Shown one piece after another: positions 17,229 to 26,305 of a stretch of 64,000 nt of DNA (position 1 is the first letter of the stretch; every line of letters begins with the position of its first letter). Location of the stretch: assembly GCA_963850345.1 (NCBI GenBank), contig CAWKKW010000005.1:620001-684000 (forward strand). The letters run 5' to 3'. This stretch comes from CAWKKW01 sp963850345. Its GTDB lineage: Bacteria; Acidobacteriota; Terriglobia; Terriglobales; Acidobacteriaceae. Position numbers and translations under genes: made by a program. The notes beneath the pieces are model-generated. The model saw nothing but the letters and a program-made list of their open reading frames with translations. It was not told the origin of the DNA and did not search any database.

Positions 17229-18737
17229 TTGAAAGACTTGCCACGTATCCTGGCGTTGATTGAAGGTGGATTCGCCTCTCTTCGCATCCTGGTAATTGGC
17301 GACGTAATGTTGGATCGATATATCTGGGGAGAGGTGGACCGCATCTCGCCAGAGGCTCCGGTGCCGGTGTTGCGATCTGTGCATACGACGCACGTTCCGG
17401 GTGGTGCGGCAAACGTTTCAATGAACCTGGTCGGACTCGGCGTGCACGCTTTGCAGGCGGGATATTGGGGCGACGATTTGGAACGCCGCGAACTGGAAGA
17501 ACTGCTGGCGAAAGCGGGAGTAGAGACCGGAGGCATGGTGTTGTCGAGCCAACCCACGATCTCGAAGACTCGCGTGGTAGCGCGCCAGCAGCAGTTGTTA
17601 CGCATTGATATTGAAACGTCAACGCCGCGATCCAGTGGTGAACACGACTCGCTTCGCACACGCGCGGTAGAGATGGTCGCGCAGGTGGACGCTGTAATTC
17701 TTTCGGATTACGCGAAGGGAGCCTTGAGCGAGGACTTATGTCGCGCTGTCATTTCGAGCGGGCGCGCACGGGGCATCCCCGTGCTGGTCGATCCGAAAGA
17801 CAAGAATTTTTCGAAGTATGCCGGGGCCACTACGATCTGTCCCAATCTCTCTGAGCTGTCGCTGGCGACCGGCGTGCCCAGCGCCAACATGCCCGAACTG
17901 ATTGCAGCAGGGGAGAGGCTGGTCGGGGATGTGGGGGTGGAGTTCTTGACAGTAACGATGAGCGAGAAGGGCATACTCCTCCTGTTTCCCGACCGCACGT
18001 ATCATTCAGCGGCGCGAGCGCGCGAAGTGTTCGACGTATCTGGTGCCGGCGATACCGTCATCGCGACCATTGCGGCCGGCCTGGCGAGTTCGCTTACCCC
18101 AGAAGCCGCCGTCAACCTTGCAAATACTGCAGCAGGGATTGTTGTGGGCAAAACGGGAACGGCGCCAATTTCGAAAAATGAACTGGTCGCGGAGCTAACC
18201 ACATCGACCAGCATGAGCAGCCCTGAGAAGGTTCTGGACGCGCCGCAACTGCTGGTGCGTGTGGCAAAGTGGCGCGCGACGGGACACAAAATTGTGTTCA
18301 CGAACGGCTGCTTTGACATTCTGCACGTAGGACACATTACGTTACTTGAACAATGCCGGTTGTTCGGAGACAAATTGATTGTCGCGATCAACAGCGACCA
18401 ATCGGTGCAGGGACTGAAGGGGCCGACTCGGCCGGTGGTAGGAGAAAGTGAACGGGCTCGCGTGCTGGCGGCGCTCGCCTCTACAGATGCAGTTGTGATC
18501 TTTGGCGAAGATACTCCACTGAATCTGATTCGAAGTATTCGGCCCGATGTATTAGTGAAAGGCGGCGATTACACAACGGCGACGGTGGTAGGAGCCGAGG
18601 ATGTCGCCAGCTGGGGCGGACGAGTCGAGATTGTGCCTACGGTCGCTGGGTACAGTACCAGCAGCACGATCGCGCGGATGAAGACGCCCTCGAGCGAAAC
18701 CGAGACCGCGATGGCAAAAGCCACACCAGGAGAGTAG
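17229..18737 (+). CDS. hldE: Bifunctional heptose kinase/adenylyltransferase HldE
   Basis: Two-domain enzyme: a PfkB-type kinase that phosphorylates D-glycero-beta-D-manno-heptose 7-phosphate at C1, and a nucleotidyltransferase that later makes ADP-heptose. Kinase motifs include GDVMLDRYIWGEV near residue 20 and FDVSGAGDTVIATIA near 270. The transferase domain carries FTNGCFDILHVGH near residue 356 (HxGH). TTG 17229 is preceded by AGAGGAG at 5 nt, so I prefer it to the 17154 start that would overlap hldD. At about 502 residues it is slightly longer than the E. coli enzyme, with a C-terminal tail. Confidence 0.94.
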   Translation: MKDLPRILALIEGGFASLRILVIGDVMLDRYIWGEVDRISPEAPVPVLRSVHTTHVPGGAANVSMNLVGLGVHALQAGYWGDDLERRELEELLAKAGVETGGMVLSSQPTISKTRVVARQQQLLRIDIETSTPRSSGEHDSLRTRAVEMVAQVDAVILSDYAKGALSEDLCRAVISSGRARGIPVLVDPKDKNFSKYAGATTICPNLSELSLATGVPSANMPELIAAGERLVGDVGVEFLTVTMSEKGILLLFPDRTYHSAARAREVFDVSGAGDTVIATIAAGLASSLTPEAAVNLANTAAGIVVGKTGTAPISKNELVAELTTSTSMSSPEKVLDAPQLLVRVAKWRATGHKIVFTNGCFDILHVGHITLLEQCRLFGDKLIVAINSDQSVQGLKGPTRPVVGESERARVLAALASTDAVVIFGEDTPLNLIRSIRPDVLVKGGDYTTATVVGAEDVASWGGRVEIVPTVAGYSTSSTIARMKTPSSETETAMAKATPGE

Positions 18738-18793
18738 ACGGCGCTGCTGCTTGGGGCGGTGCACTGCTAATGGCTGTTGAGCAAAGCCGGCGG

Positions 18794-19975
18794 CTAGGTG
18801 GCTCTGGTGGAGGAGAGGCTGCGTTCCACTCGTTCCGCACGAGACATTGCTGAGGAACAATATTTTCCGAGGAGCGTGTCGACTGTGTCGATCACTTCTT
18901 CAGCCTCCACTTCCAGGATCTGATAGTCCGATGGAATGCTGGGTAGATCAGGCCCCTTGAAGATTCGGTATTGATCGAAGCCGAGTGGCAGCCACTCGAC
19001 GCTCGGTTGCCAGGCGGGTGCAAGAATCACCATTGGAACCCCGACTGCTCTGGCTACATGCATATTTCCTGTATCCAAGGTGACGACAAGATCACTTGCG
19101 GCGAGCACGGCGGCGAGCACGGGAATGGTAGTGCGACCGGCTACTGACACGGTGGGAGCAACCACCATTGCTTGAAGGGAATGGATAGCGACGGACTCCG
19201 CAGCAGTGCCGACAAACAAAGCGTTCGCGTCGTAGTTTGCGAGAGCGTGATTGATGACCTGCACGAACCGATCTACCGGCCAGCTCTTGCGCTGAGTTGG
19301 ACTCGTCTGGGTGATGAAGACAATGCGTGGCCGAGTTATATCACCCCCCTCACTCATCAGCGCTTCTGCTTTGGCGAGGTCTTTGCTATCGAAGAAGACC
19401 CGTGGCTCTAAGTTGTTCGGAGAGTGACCCAAAGAACTAACCAGGCGCAAATTCGTAGCAATCAAGCTCTCAGGCAGATCGCCTGTTACTGGAAGGTGAT
19501 ACAGCTCGGGGGCCATGGTGTACCCCAACCTGAGCGCCTTTGCGGTTAGCAAAGCGAGCAAGGCTATGCTCCGGCGGGAGTTTCCGGTGTTGGTGAGGAT
19601 AGCTTCGGGTTGGAGGTGCTGGGAGCGGAGGTATCTTCTCAGGAAGCGTGCTGTCTTGAGTGGATGAGCATATGGATCCGGGGTCTGAATAAGATGATCC
19701 ACAAAGGGATTGTGCTTCAACACCTCGAAACCCAGGCCTCTACACGCAACAGTGATGGAGGAGTTTGGCTGAGCTTGTTTCAGTGCCTCATAAACAGGTG
19801 TTGCATGCACATTCGATCCGAGTGCCGTCTCGTATTGAAAAAAGAGGAAGCGTGTGAGGCTCCTCAAATTTTCCAAGTTGCGGTCTGGAGTCTTACCCCG
19901 GAAAAGTCGTTCGCCTGCACGAACCAAGCGAAGACCTGTATGTATGACCGCCTCTCGCAAAGTTGGCTCGTTCAT
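18794..19975 (-). CDS. GT9 heptosyltransferase-like protein
   Basis: Second GT9 protein in the cluster, 393 residues. Recognisable parts are LFFQYETALGSNVHATPVYEAL near residue 48 and the donor-site segment ASDLVVTLDTGNMHVARAVGVPMVIL near residue 300. The usual first motif is modified: instead of RLGSLGD the protein has FQYETALGSNVH, so substrate use may differ. It is transcribed opposite to hldE, downstream of the Wzx-like gene. Probably transfers heptose or a related sugar. Confidence 0.82.
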   Translation of the reverse strand: MNEPTLREAVIHTGLRLVRAGERLFRGKTPDRNLENLRSLTRFLFFQYETALGSNVHATPVYEALKQAQPNSSITVACRGLGFEVLKHNPFVDHLIQTPDPYAHPLKTARFLRRYLRSQHLQPEAILTNTGNSRRSIALLALLTAKALRLGYTMAPELYHLPVTGDLPESLIATNLRLVSSLGHSPNNLEPRVFFDSKDLAKAEALMSEGGDITRPRIVFITQTSPTQRKSWPVDRFVQVINHALANYDANALFVGTAAESVAIHSLQAMVVAPTVSVAGRTTIPVLAAVLAASDLVVTLDTGNMHVARAVGVPMVILAPAWQPSVEWLPLGFDQYRIFKGPDLPSIPSDYQILEVEAEEVIDTVDTLLGKYCSSAMSRAERVERSLSSTRAT

Positions 19976-20060
19976 CGATCCGGTCTTCCGTTTCTCCCAG
20001 ATTCCAACTGGCTCAATCCAGTTCCAGACGAGAGCAGTCTCTCGAGGAACAGAGCCACCA

Positions 20061-21572
20061 TCAAAGTGTTTTCGGCTGAGCCCATCCGAAGCGAGAGCCG
20101 AGATGACGCCTGACTTCGCCCAAACCGAAGAGCGGGTATGAAATCGCGGCGAGCACGATTACGAAGACGAGCGCGGTGAGACAAATCTGCAGCAGCGATC
20201 GCTGCGAAGCTCGAAAAGCAAACCAGCTCTGCAGCACGATCGCTGCAGACATCAATGCGAAGAGCTTGTAAACAGGAGAAAAATCGACAGTAGCCTGGCC
20301 GGCGAAGAGCCGCAGGTTCAGGCGCAGAATGGCGAGCACCTGAATGATCTCCGTAACGAACCAGACGACCAGAAATCCAAGTACACCGAAGAGGTGAATG
20401 GCGGGCAGTGCAACGATCACCATGACTACATAGCTCCAGAGAGTGAGGCGCGCAAGCATGGCATGTTCATTACTCGAGGTCTGGAAGGTGTACTTATGTT
20501 CCTTAATTCCCATGACTCCGGAGATCAAACCCATGACGATGCAGACCCAGGGATCGTATAGCGCAGGCCTGTGCAACCAGACGGCCATCAACACGGGCGT
20601 AATCAGCAGAGTGCCGATGGTGACGACTGGGATGAGCGCGAAGATGACTCTTTCGGAGAGTTCATAGAGGCGAAACAATCTCGTCCAGTTCCGTTGCCCA
20701 TAGAGTTCGGTGATCTCCGGGCCGATCGCATTGGTCATCGCGGTCAGTGCCTGCCGAGACATAGAGTAGATAGTTCGGGTGAGGGAAAATACGACCACGC
20801 TGGTGGAACCCAGAATTCGCTGCATGAGGATGACAGGCAGTTGGTATACCAGGAAATTGGAGCAGAAGAGCATGCCGAAGTATCCGCTGGGCTTCAGGAT
20901 GGCTCCGATGCGTTTAGGATCGGCGTATCGAATGCGGGGAAATACGTCGGGTGCTTTCATGCGCAGGTCAAACAAGATCAAGATGCAAAATACGGCGACA
21001 TTGATCAACTGCTGAGCCGCAATCCAGGCAAAGGACGTGTGAAGAAAAGCGAGCACAGCCGTGCCGAGCATACTCACGAGCGCCTGTGCATTGTTCCAGT
21101 TTGTACCTCTGTAACTCACGCCGATGACCAGGAATGTGCCGCCGAGAAAGCCGAAGATCATCTTGGTGAGGATCTGCAACCCGAGAAGGTAGATGCTGGC
21201 TGCGACTACGGCGTGGCTGGTCTTAAGGCCCAGCCAATGATTGATGGGCACGAGAAAAACCAGGGCGGTAAAGATTGCGGCGAGACCGATGATTCCGAGG
21301 AGAATGGAAAACGCCGTGGCCTGCAGAGTCTTGGCCTCCTCGACATCTCCACGGTTGTAGGAGATCGCTACCTGGTTGTTCGCGAATGTCTGTAAGCCGA
21401 AGTTCAGCGTGCCCAAGTAGGAGACGGTAGCGGTGAGAGTAAGCCATTCTCCGTAGGCAGCGATGTTGTAATGGCGCAGGAAGATGGGGGGAATCAGCAG
21501 TTGAGTGATGACGTTGACGCCCTGGCCGCCCATGAGAGCGCTTCCCGTCTTCGCGATTCGCTTCAGGCTCAT
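20061..21572 (-). CDS. Wzx-like polysaccharide flippase (MOP superfamily)
   Basis: A 503-residue polytopic inner-membrane protein with about 12-14 hydrophobic segments and the N-terminal pattern MSLKRIAKTGSALMGGQGVNV typical of Wzx/RfbX proteins. It would flip undecaprenyl-diphosphate-linked repeat units to the periplasm, where the Wzy-like polymerase acts. The GT9 gene follows after 85 bases on the same strand. No strong Shine-Dalgarno is visible before ATG 21572. Antisense frames across it are shadows. Confidence 0.87.
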   Translation of the reverse strand: MSLKRIAKTGSALMGGQGVNVITQLLIPPIFLRHYNIAAYGEWLTLTATVSYLGTLNFGLQTFANNQVAISYNRGDVEEAKTLQATAFSILLGIIGLAAIFTALVFLVPINHWLGLKTSHAVVAASIYLLGLQILTKMIFGFLGGTFLVIGVSYRGTNWNNAQALVSMLGTAVLAFLHTSFAWIAAQQLINVAVFCILILFDLRMKAPDVFPRIRYADPKRIGAILKPSGYFGMLFCSNFLVYQLPVILMQRILGSTSVVVFSLTRTIYSMSRQALTAMTNAIGPEITELYGQRNWTRLFRLYELSERVIFALIPVVTIGTLLITPVLMAVWLHRPALYDPWVCIVMGLISGVMGIKEHKYTFQTSSNEHAMLARLTLWSYVVMVIVALPAIHLFGVLGFLVVWFVTEIIQVLAILRLNLRLFAGQATVDFSPVYKLFALMSAAIVLQSWFAFRASQRSLLQICLTALVFVIVLAAISYPLFGLGEVRRHLGSRFGWAQPKTL

Positions 21573-22186
21573 ACGCTGTCGCCCAACTCAACGGCCACCA
21601 TGTCTCTTGTACCCCGGAAAGTGTAGATTGAAGACCGATGCCGAATTAAGCGGAAACACAAGGTGTCCGGGCCAAGTTCGTTCAGGCTTGCTGGGCTGCT
21701 ACCTGCACCCGCAGGCACAGAGTGCACGAAAAGTGATAGAGCGCCCGGCAGCGCTGAGGCACACCAAGTGGGTTGCGCGCGCATAGTGTCGCTAATCCAT
21801 CTTCGCATAGTCATTTCATTCGGCCAAGGCGGACGGAGAGCCTGAACGGGCATGCGCCGGAACGCGCAAATGGCTTGTGCAAGCGCAGTTGAGTTGCGAC
21901 CTGCGACCAAGTACGCGTCGGGTCTGGCGCGAAGACATTGGGCCTGAGATGCAGAGAAGAATGTCCTCGGCCGCCGGTGTTGTCGTAGTCAAGGTATTGG
22001 TTTGATATTCTGTGGATAGTCAAAGAATTATAGGGGAGGCGCGCCTTGCGTCTCCCTTTTGTGTTTTGAGCACAAGTGCTGCACTGCTGGAGAGAGGCCG
22101 CCTGTGAACTCAGCCGGCGTGAAGTCGGGTTGCGTGCCCTGTTCAGACGTGGCGAACTAAAGGATATTTGTGTTGAAGGAGAGTGT
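21573..22186. other. Divergent intergenic region upstream of wzx and the fibre-like gene
   Basis: About 610 bases without a credible gene; the short frames here lack ribosome sites and family character. It contains the terminator-like hairpin at 22034-22060, which places a probable long 5' leader in front of the 1126-residue secreted protein. Confidence 0.45.
22034..22060 (+). terminator. Intrinsic-terminator-like hairpin in the leader of the fibre-like gene
   Basis: GGGAGGCGC (22034-22042), loop GCCTT, then GCGTCTCCC (22048-22056) pair with one G-U, followed at once by TTTT and a T-rich stretch. No plus-strand gene ends upstream, so this looks like an attenuator or premature terminator about 125 bases before ATG 22187. 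It could also simply block read-through from upstream. Confidence 0.6.
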
Positions 22187-25100
22187 ATGAAGGACACCAG
22201 ATCGCGCCGGAAGAGTTCCGGGTTGGGCGACATCGTCTTCGCTGTCTTGCTGGCAGCGTTGCCCGCGACGGTTGCACACGCGATGAGCACGACCACGGTG
22301 CAGGGAGTCGTATACCGCGCCAACGGCGATACTGCCAGTGGGACGCTCATCGTGAACTGGCCGGCGTTCACCACCGCCTCGAACGAAGCGATCGCAGCGG
22401 GCAGCACAACCGCCTCCATCGGGGAAGATGGATTTGTCTCGCTGAACCTCGCGCCGAATGTGGGCGCGCTGCCGGCGGGCACTTACTATACGGCGATCTA
22501 TCACCTCAGCGACGGCAACGTGAGCAAGGAATACTGGGCGGTCCCGGCACAGGCGAATGCGGCAATCACGTCGGTGCGATCGGAGCTTGTCTCGTCCACG
22601 ATTCCAGTGCAGTCCGTGACCAAAGGGTATGTTGACGCCACGATTATGAACACCAGCGCGAGCTACCTGCCGCTTAAGGGCGGATCGCTGCAGGGCCCCC
22701 TCGCGCTGAGCAACGACCCGACGTCGGACGGCCAGGCCGCAACGAAACATTACGTGGACACGATGGCAAATTCAAGCTTGCAGTCTGCGTTGACAGCGGC
22801 CAATAACGCGTTGGCGGTCGCCGGTGCGGCACAGACTGCTGCGAACTCCGCAGTCAGCACAGCGGGCGGCACACTCTCGGGGCCGCTGTCGGCCCCAATG
22901 CTGGGCGGGCTGAAGTATGCTGCACAAAACCAATTGCCCGCAGGAAGCGGAAACAATGGCATCGCCAAATCATGGGCAGCGAATCAGACGGTAGTTGCCG
23001 ATCCATCGTACGCACTGACTGAGCAATATGACGAAAACACAATGGCGGCGCCGCAGAACTTCCACTTCGAGGACTATCGCGGAGGACGGAAGGTGGACTA
23101 CTACCACAACTGGTCAAAGACCTCGAACTTTGGGGACCCTTATGGGCCGGGCGCGCTGACGAAGTGCAGGCAAGATGGTGCGACGGCGGGAACAACCGTC
23201 TGCTTCCCGGTGCTCTTCACTTCGACCCAGCCGGGCTGGAGTGTAGGCAATCCGGGCATGGGAGTGCAGAGCGGATGGCAGACGCACAACACAGGCGCCT
23301 TTCAGACGACGGTCAATGGCGAAGGCATCGATGAAGCTCTGACCATCGGCGGGAGCAAGTACGGCAACGGAGACTGGGTCGGCTTTTATTCCACGATCAC
23401 AGGGGACGGAGGCTGGACCGCGGCTTCGGATGAAGGCACGAAATCTCTAGCCGCATCGACCTACGAGGACATGCATACCTACACGGGAACTGTGACGTCG
23501 GGCGCCGGCACTGGAAGCACCGCTATCAAGACCACGCCGGTTACGAACGCGGGTGGTGAAGGCGTCGGGCATTTCGCCATCGACACCAGCAAAGCCCCGC
23601 TCTCGACCACGGTGAGCGCAGTAAGCAACGGAAGCAGCTACTCTACCGTGACCATCGCCGCGGCAGTCCCCGTCTCGAATGCGTGGGGAAATATTGGTGG
23701 AGTGTCTCCGGCTCTGAATCTGAATCCGCCCTTCACGACCCCGATTGCCTTCATGGTGAGCTCTGGTGTGAATGGGACGTTTGACACAAACCACCTGGCT
23801 TGTTTTACCTCTTCGATTGCACACGAGTGTCTTGTTCCAAGCGCGGTGGGAGCAACGATCAGCGGTACGACGTGCACGGGAAGCCCGGTTGCGGGGTCGC
23901 CTCAGTGTGTGGCTGGAAATCTGAGACGGACGCACGGATCCGGTTCGCTGTTGATGCAGGGCGGCATGGCCGGGTACGGCCTCGAGAACCCCGCCGAGAC
24001 TCCTTCGCCTGCAGGGCAGCCTCTGCGCCATCTGTCGGAAGTGGTGGGCTCGACAAACGCGAACACGATTGTCGTGCAGTCCTGGAAGACTTCGACGTCG
24101 CAGCAGGCAATGAATGTGTATCAGCCCACGTTCATCAACTTGAGCAACCTTTCGAACTCTGGCACCACAGTGACGGCGACGTATAGCTCCAGCGGAAGCA
24201 CGGTCTATAAGCCCTGGAACGCGTTGAGCGCCGCCACCGTGGTCATCGCAGGGGCTTCCGATTCAGCGCTGAACGGCACATGCGCCAACCTGACGTGGGC
24301 GGCGAACCAAAGCACCGTGACCTGTACGTATGCGGGTTTGAGCGGTACACACACAGCAGCCACAGCGAGCGCAAGCACGGGGCCGGAGACAGTCAACCTC
24401 TATCCGATGGCCGAGGTTCTGGATGTGCAGAACTACGCCACCAATCCAGTCTCGGTCGACGGGACGCTGACGCTCGAGCCGAATATCATGACCATTTCAA
24501 ACGGCGATACGATCGAGATTACACATCATCTCTCGTCGCTGTTTGCGGTGGGAACCATGCGAGTCGACTCCTACAATCCTCATACCTATGGGGCCGGACT
24601 AAGCATTACGACTAATGGCATTGGGAACGGACTGACTCCGTCAGGGGGAGCGGTATTGTCTTTGAGCGCGAACCCAATTCCGGGTCAGTCGGCTCCAGAC
24701 ATGATGCACATACTCGGGCCGTACAGCTACGGATTGTATTTCGACCACATGGGATCGCTTCCAAGCGGGGCTCTGATTCAGGCTAACTGCGCGGCCGCGC
24801 AGGCTGCGGACGTGAACTATGTCGCGCCGGTGTACCAGGTGCTTGGGAATGGAGCGTCTGCGCATTCCTTGTCGGTCAACTGCAACACTGGCGCGGATAC
24901 AATTCAAACGCCGGGCACGCTGACATTGAGTAATACCGGCACAGTCTTCACCAGCACAGTGTCTGCCCCACAAGTGACAGCGACGAGTGGGTCTGCGACG
25001 AATGCGTTTGCGGGATCTACCACGATCAATAATCTGACAACAACCGGCAATGGCAATTTCGGCGGGTCGAACACCATCAACAATCCGACATTCACTGGAA

Positions 25101-25567
25101 CGTTGACGATGCCGGCAACGGGCGTGAGTGCCGGTTCGTACACGAACCCGAGTATGTCGGTAGGTGCGGACGGGCGCGTGACTGCGATCAGCAGCGGATC
25201 GGCTGGGGGAGGGTTTCCCTCGGTCGTCGCACACACGGCACTGACGGCGCAGACTGGACCGGTGGCTCCGCTGTTCAGCTATACGCCGCCTTCGGCAGGG
25301 CTGTTTCGCTTGACCATTGTGGCGTACACGACGGCTGCCGGTGGAACAGGCTGCAACCTGAGTGGGGGAGCCTACCTGTCGCCGGTCGCCGGACATACTA
25401 TCGGCAATGGTTTGTCTGTGGCCTGCACGGCCGCATACAGCTACACGACCGCCACGTTCACTGCGCGCAATGCTGCCGGTTCGACGATCGCTCCTAACAT
25501 CAATATCTCAGGCACGGCGGGTTCGCTGCAGTACATGGTGGACGCGGTGTTGGAGCAGCTGCAGTAA
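22187..25567 (+). CDS. Large secreted protein with phage-tail-fibre-like segments
   Basis: A 1126-residue exported protein. ATG 22187 follows AAGGAGAG and gives a twin-basic leader (MKDTRSRRKSSG...) with a hydrophobic core ending in VAHA. Residues 33-150 look like a small beta domain. Near residue 159 comes YLPLKGGSLQGPLAL followed by DPTSDGQAATKHYVD, a pattern well known from phage tail-fibre and collar proteins. A second such motif, SAGSYTNPSMSVGADGRVTA, lies near 980-1000. The middle is a long Thr/Ser/Gly/Asn-rich beta-type region with few cysteines, and the last 110 residues look like a compact beta-sandwich. Function unknown; a surface fibre or adhesin is inferred. It sits between wzx and gmhB. 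Confidence 0.8.
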   Translation: MKDTRSRRKSSGLGDIVFAVLLAALPATVAHAMSTTTVQGVVYRANGDTASGTLIVNWPAFTTASNEAIAAGSTTASIGEDGFVSLNLAPNVGALPAGTYYTAIYHLSDGNVSKEYWAVPAQANAAITSVRSELVSSTIPVQSVTKGYVDATIMNTSASYLPLKGGSLQGPLALSNDPTSDGQAATKHYVDTMANSSLQSALTAANNALAVAGAAQTAANSAVSTAGGTLSGPLSAPMLGGLKYAAQNQLPAGSGNNGIAKSWAANQTVVADPSYALTEQYDENTMAAPQNFHFEDYRGGRKVDYYHNWSKTSNFGDPYGPGALTKCRQDGATAGTTVCFPVLFTSTQPGWSVGNPGMGVQSGWQTHNTGAFQTTVNGEGIDEALTIGGSKYGNGDWVGFYSTITGDGGWTAASDEGTKSLAASTYEDMHTYTGTVTSGAGTGSTAIKTTPVTNAGGEGVGHFAIDTSKAPLSTTVSAVSNGSSYSTVTIAAAVPVSNAWGNIGGVSPALNLNPPFTTPIAFMVSSGVNGTFDTNHLACFTSSIAHECLVPSAVGATISGTTCTGSPVAGSPQCVAGNLRRTHGSGSLLMQGGMAGYGLENPAETPSPAGQPLRHLSEVVGSTNANTIVVQSWKTSTSQQAMNVYQPTFINLSNLSNSGTTVTATYSSSGSTVYKPWNALSAATVVIAGASDSALNGTCANLTWAANQSTVTCTYAGLSGTHTAATASASTGPETVNLYPMAEVLDVQNYATNPVSVDGTLTLEPNIMTISNGDTIEITHHLSSLFAVGTMRVDSYNPHTYGAGLSITTNGIGNGLTPSGGAVLSLSANPIPGQSAPDMMHILGPYSYGLYFDHMGSLPSGALIQANCAAAQAADVNYVAPVYQVLGNGASAHSLSVNCNTGADTIQTPGTLTLSNTGTVFTSTVSAPQVTATSGSATNAFAGSTTINNLTTTGNGNFGGSNTINNPTFTGTLTMPATGVSAGSYTNPSMSVGADGRVTAISSGSAGGGFPSVVAHTALTAQTGPVAPLFSYTPPSAGLFRLTIVAYTTAAGGTGCNLSGGAYLSPVAGHTIGNGLSVACTAAYSYTTATFTARNAAGSTIAPNINISGTAGSLQYMVDAVLEQLQ

Positions 25568-25623
25568 AGGTGATTCTCAGAGGGCGGACCGCGGTGTGCA
25601 CGATGTGCTTTGCATCCACTAAG

Positions 25624-26244
25624 ATGGACTCTATGGTCGGCAGCTCTGTGGATGAGTGGCAAGGGATTGGTTATGTATTCCTGGATCGCGATGGTGTGAT
25701 CAATCGCAAGCCCTCTGAGGATCGCACGATTCACCAGTGGAGCGACTTCGAGATTCTCCCCGGGGTTGAGACGGCAATCGCGCGACTGAACGCCTGCGGA
25801 TTTAAGGTCATCGTGGTTACGAATCAGCGAGGAATCGCGCTTGGGCGCTACACGACAGAACAGCTGGAGGACTTACATAGCCGGCTGAGAGAGCACTTGA
25901 CCGACCAGGGAGCTCATCTGGATGCAATCTACTATTGCCCACATGACAGGAACGAATGTCATTGCCGAAAGCCTGAAAGCGGGATGTTTGAGCAAGCTTT
26001 TGCGGAGTTCCCTGGTGCTTCGGCAGCGAACAGCGTAGTGATTGGCGATTCCATCTCGGACATCGAGGCCGGAGAGCGACTCGGCATGCGAACCATCTTC
26101 GTCGAGGGCGATCCTCGCTTTCAAAAGGCTGGGGCTGAGCGAGCGGCGAAGATGGCCAACCGTGTTGTGCCGTCGCTTCACTCCGCTGTCTTCGAACTGC
26201 TGGCACCGATCGGGGCGAGCGCATCGGTGGCTTCAAAGGAATGA
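25624..26244 (+). CDS. gmhB: D-glycero-beta-D-manno-heptose-1,7-bisphosphate 7-phosphatase GmhB
   Basis: HAD-superfamily phosphatase that removes the 7-phosphate between the two HldE reactions. Catalytic motif I is FLDRDGVINRKP, motif II VIVVTNQRGIALGRY, and a zinc-binding loop CPHDRNECHCRKPE follows, as in GmhB. Motif IV is VVIGDSISDIEAG. The start is uncertain: GTG 25570, ATG 25624 and ATG 25633 are all in frame and none has a strong ribosome site; I use 25624. Together with gmhA, hldE and hldD it completes ADP-heptose synthesis. A histidinol-phosphatase role is less likely here. Confidence 0.88.
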   Translation: MDSMVGSSVDEWQGIGYVFLDRDGVINRKPSEDRTIHQWSDFEILPGVETAIARLNACGFKVIVVTNQRGIALGRYTTEQLEDLHSRLREHLTDQGAHLDAIYYCPHDRNECHCRKPESGMFEQAFAEFPGASAANSVVIGDSISDIEAGERLGMRTIFVEGDPRFQKAGAERAAKMANRVVPSLHSAVFELLAPIGASASVASKE

Positions 26245-26274
26245 GTCACTAAGGTTGGGGGACGCAGACCTCTT

Positions 26275-26296
26275 GTCCAGTTAGCTATTGCTGGAC
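26275..26296. terminator. Weak hairpin between convergent gmhB and fcl
   Basis: GTCCAG and CTGGAC form a 6-bp stem around a 10-base loop in the 61-base gap between the two convergent genes. There is no T-run, so termination is only a possibility. Confidence 0.25.
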
Positions 26297-26305
26297 CCGA
26301 TGGAG

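Noticed and set aside
20571..21395. 274-residue plus-strand frame across the flippase gene
   Set aside because: Highly charged, repetitive composition and fully antisense to a clear membrane protein.
21811..22482. 223-residue minus-strand frame in the wzx/fibre gap
   Set aside because: Overlaps the leader of the fibre-like gene and has no ribosome site or recognisable domain.
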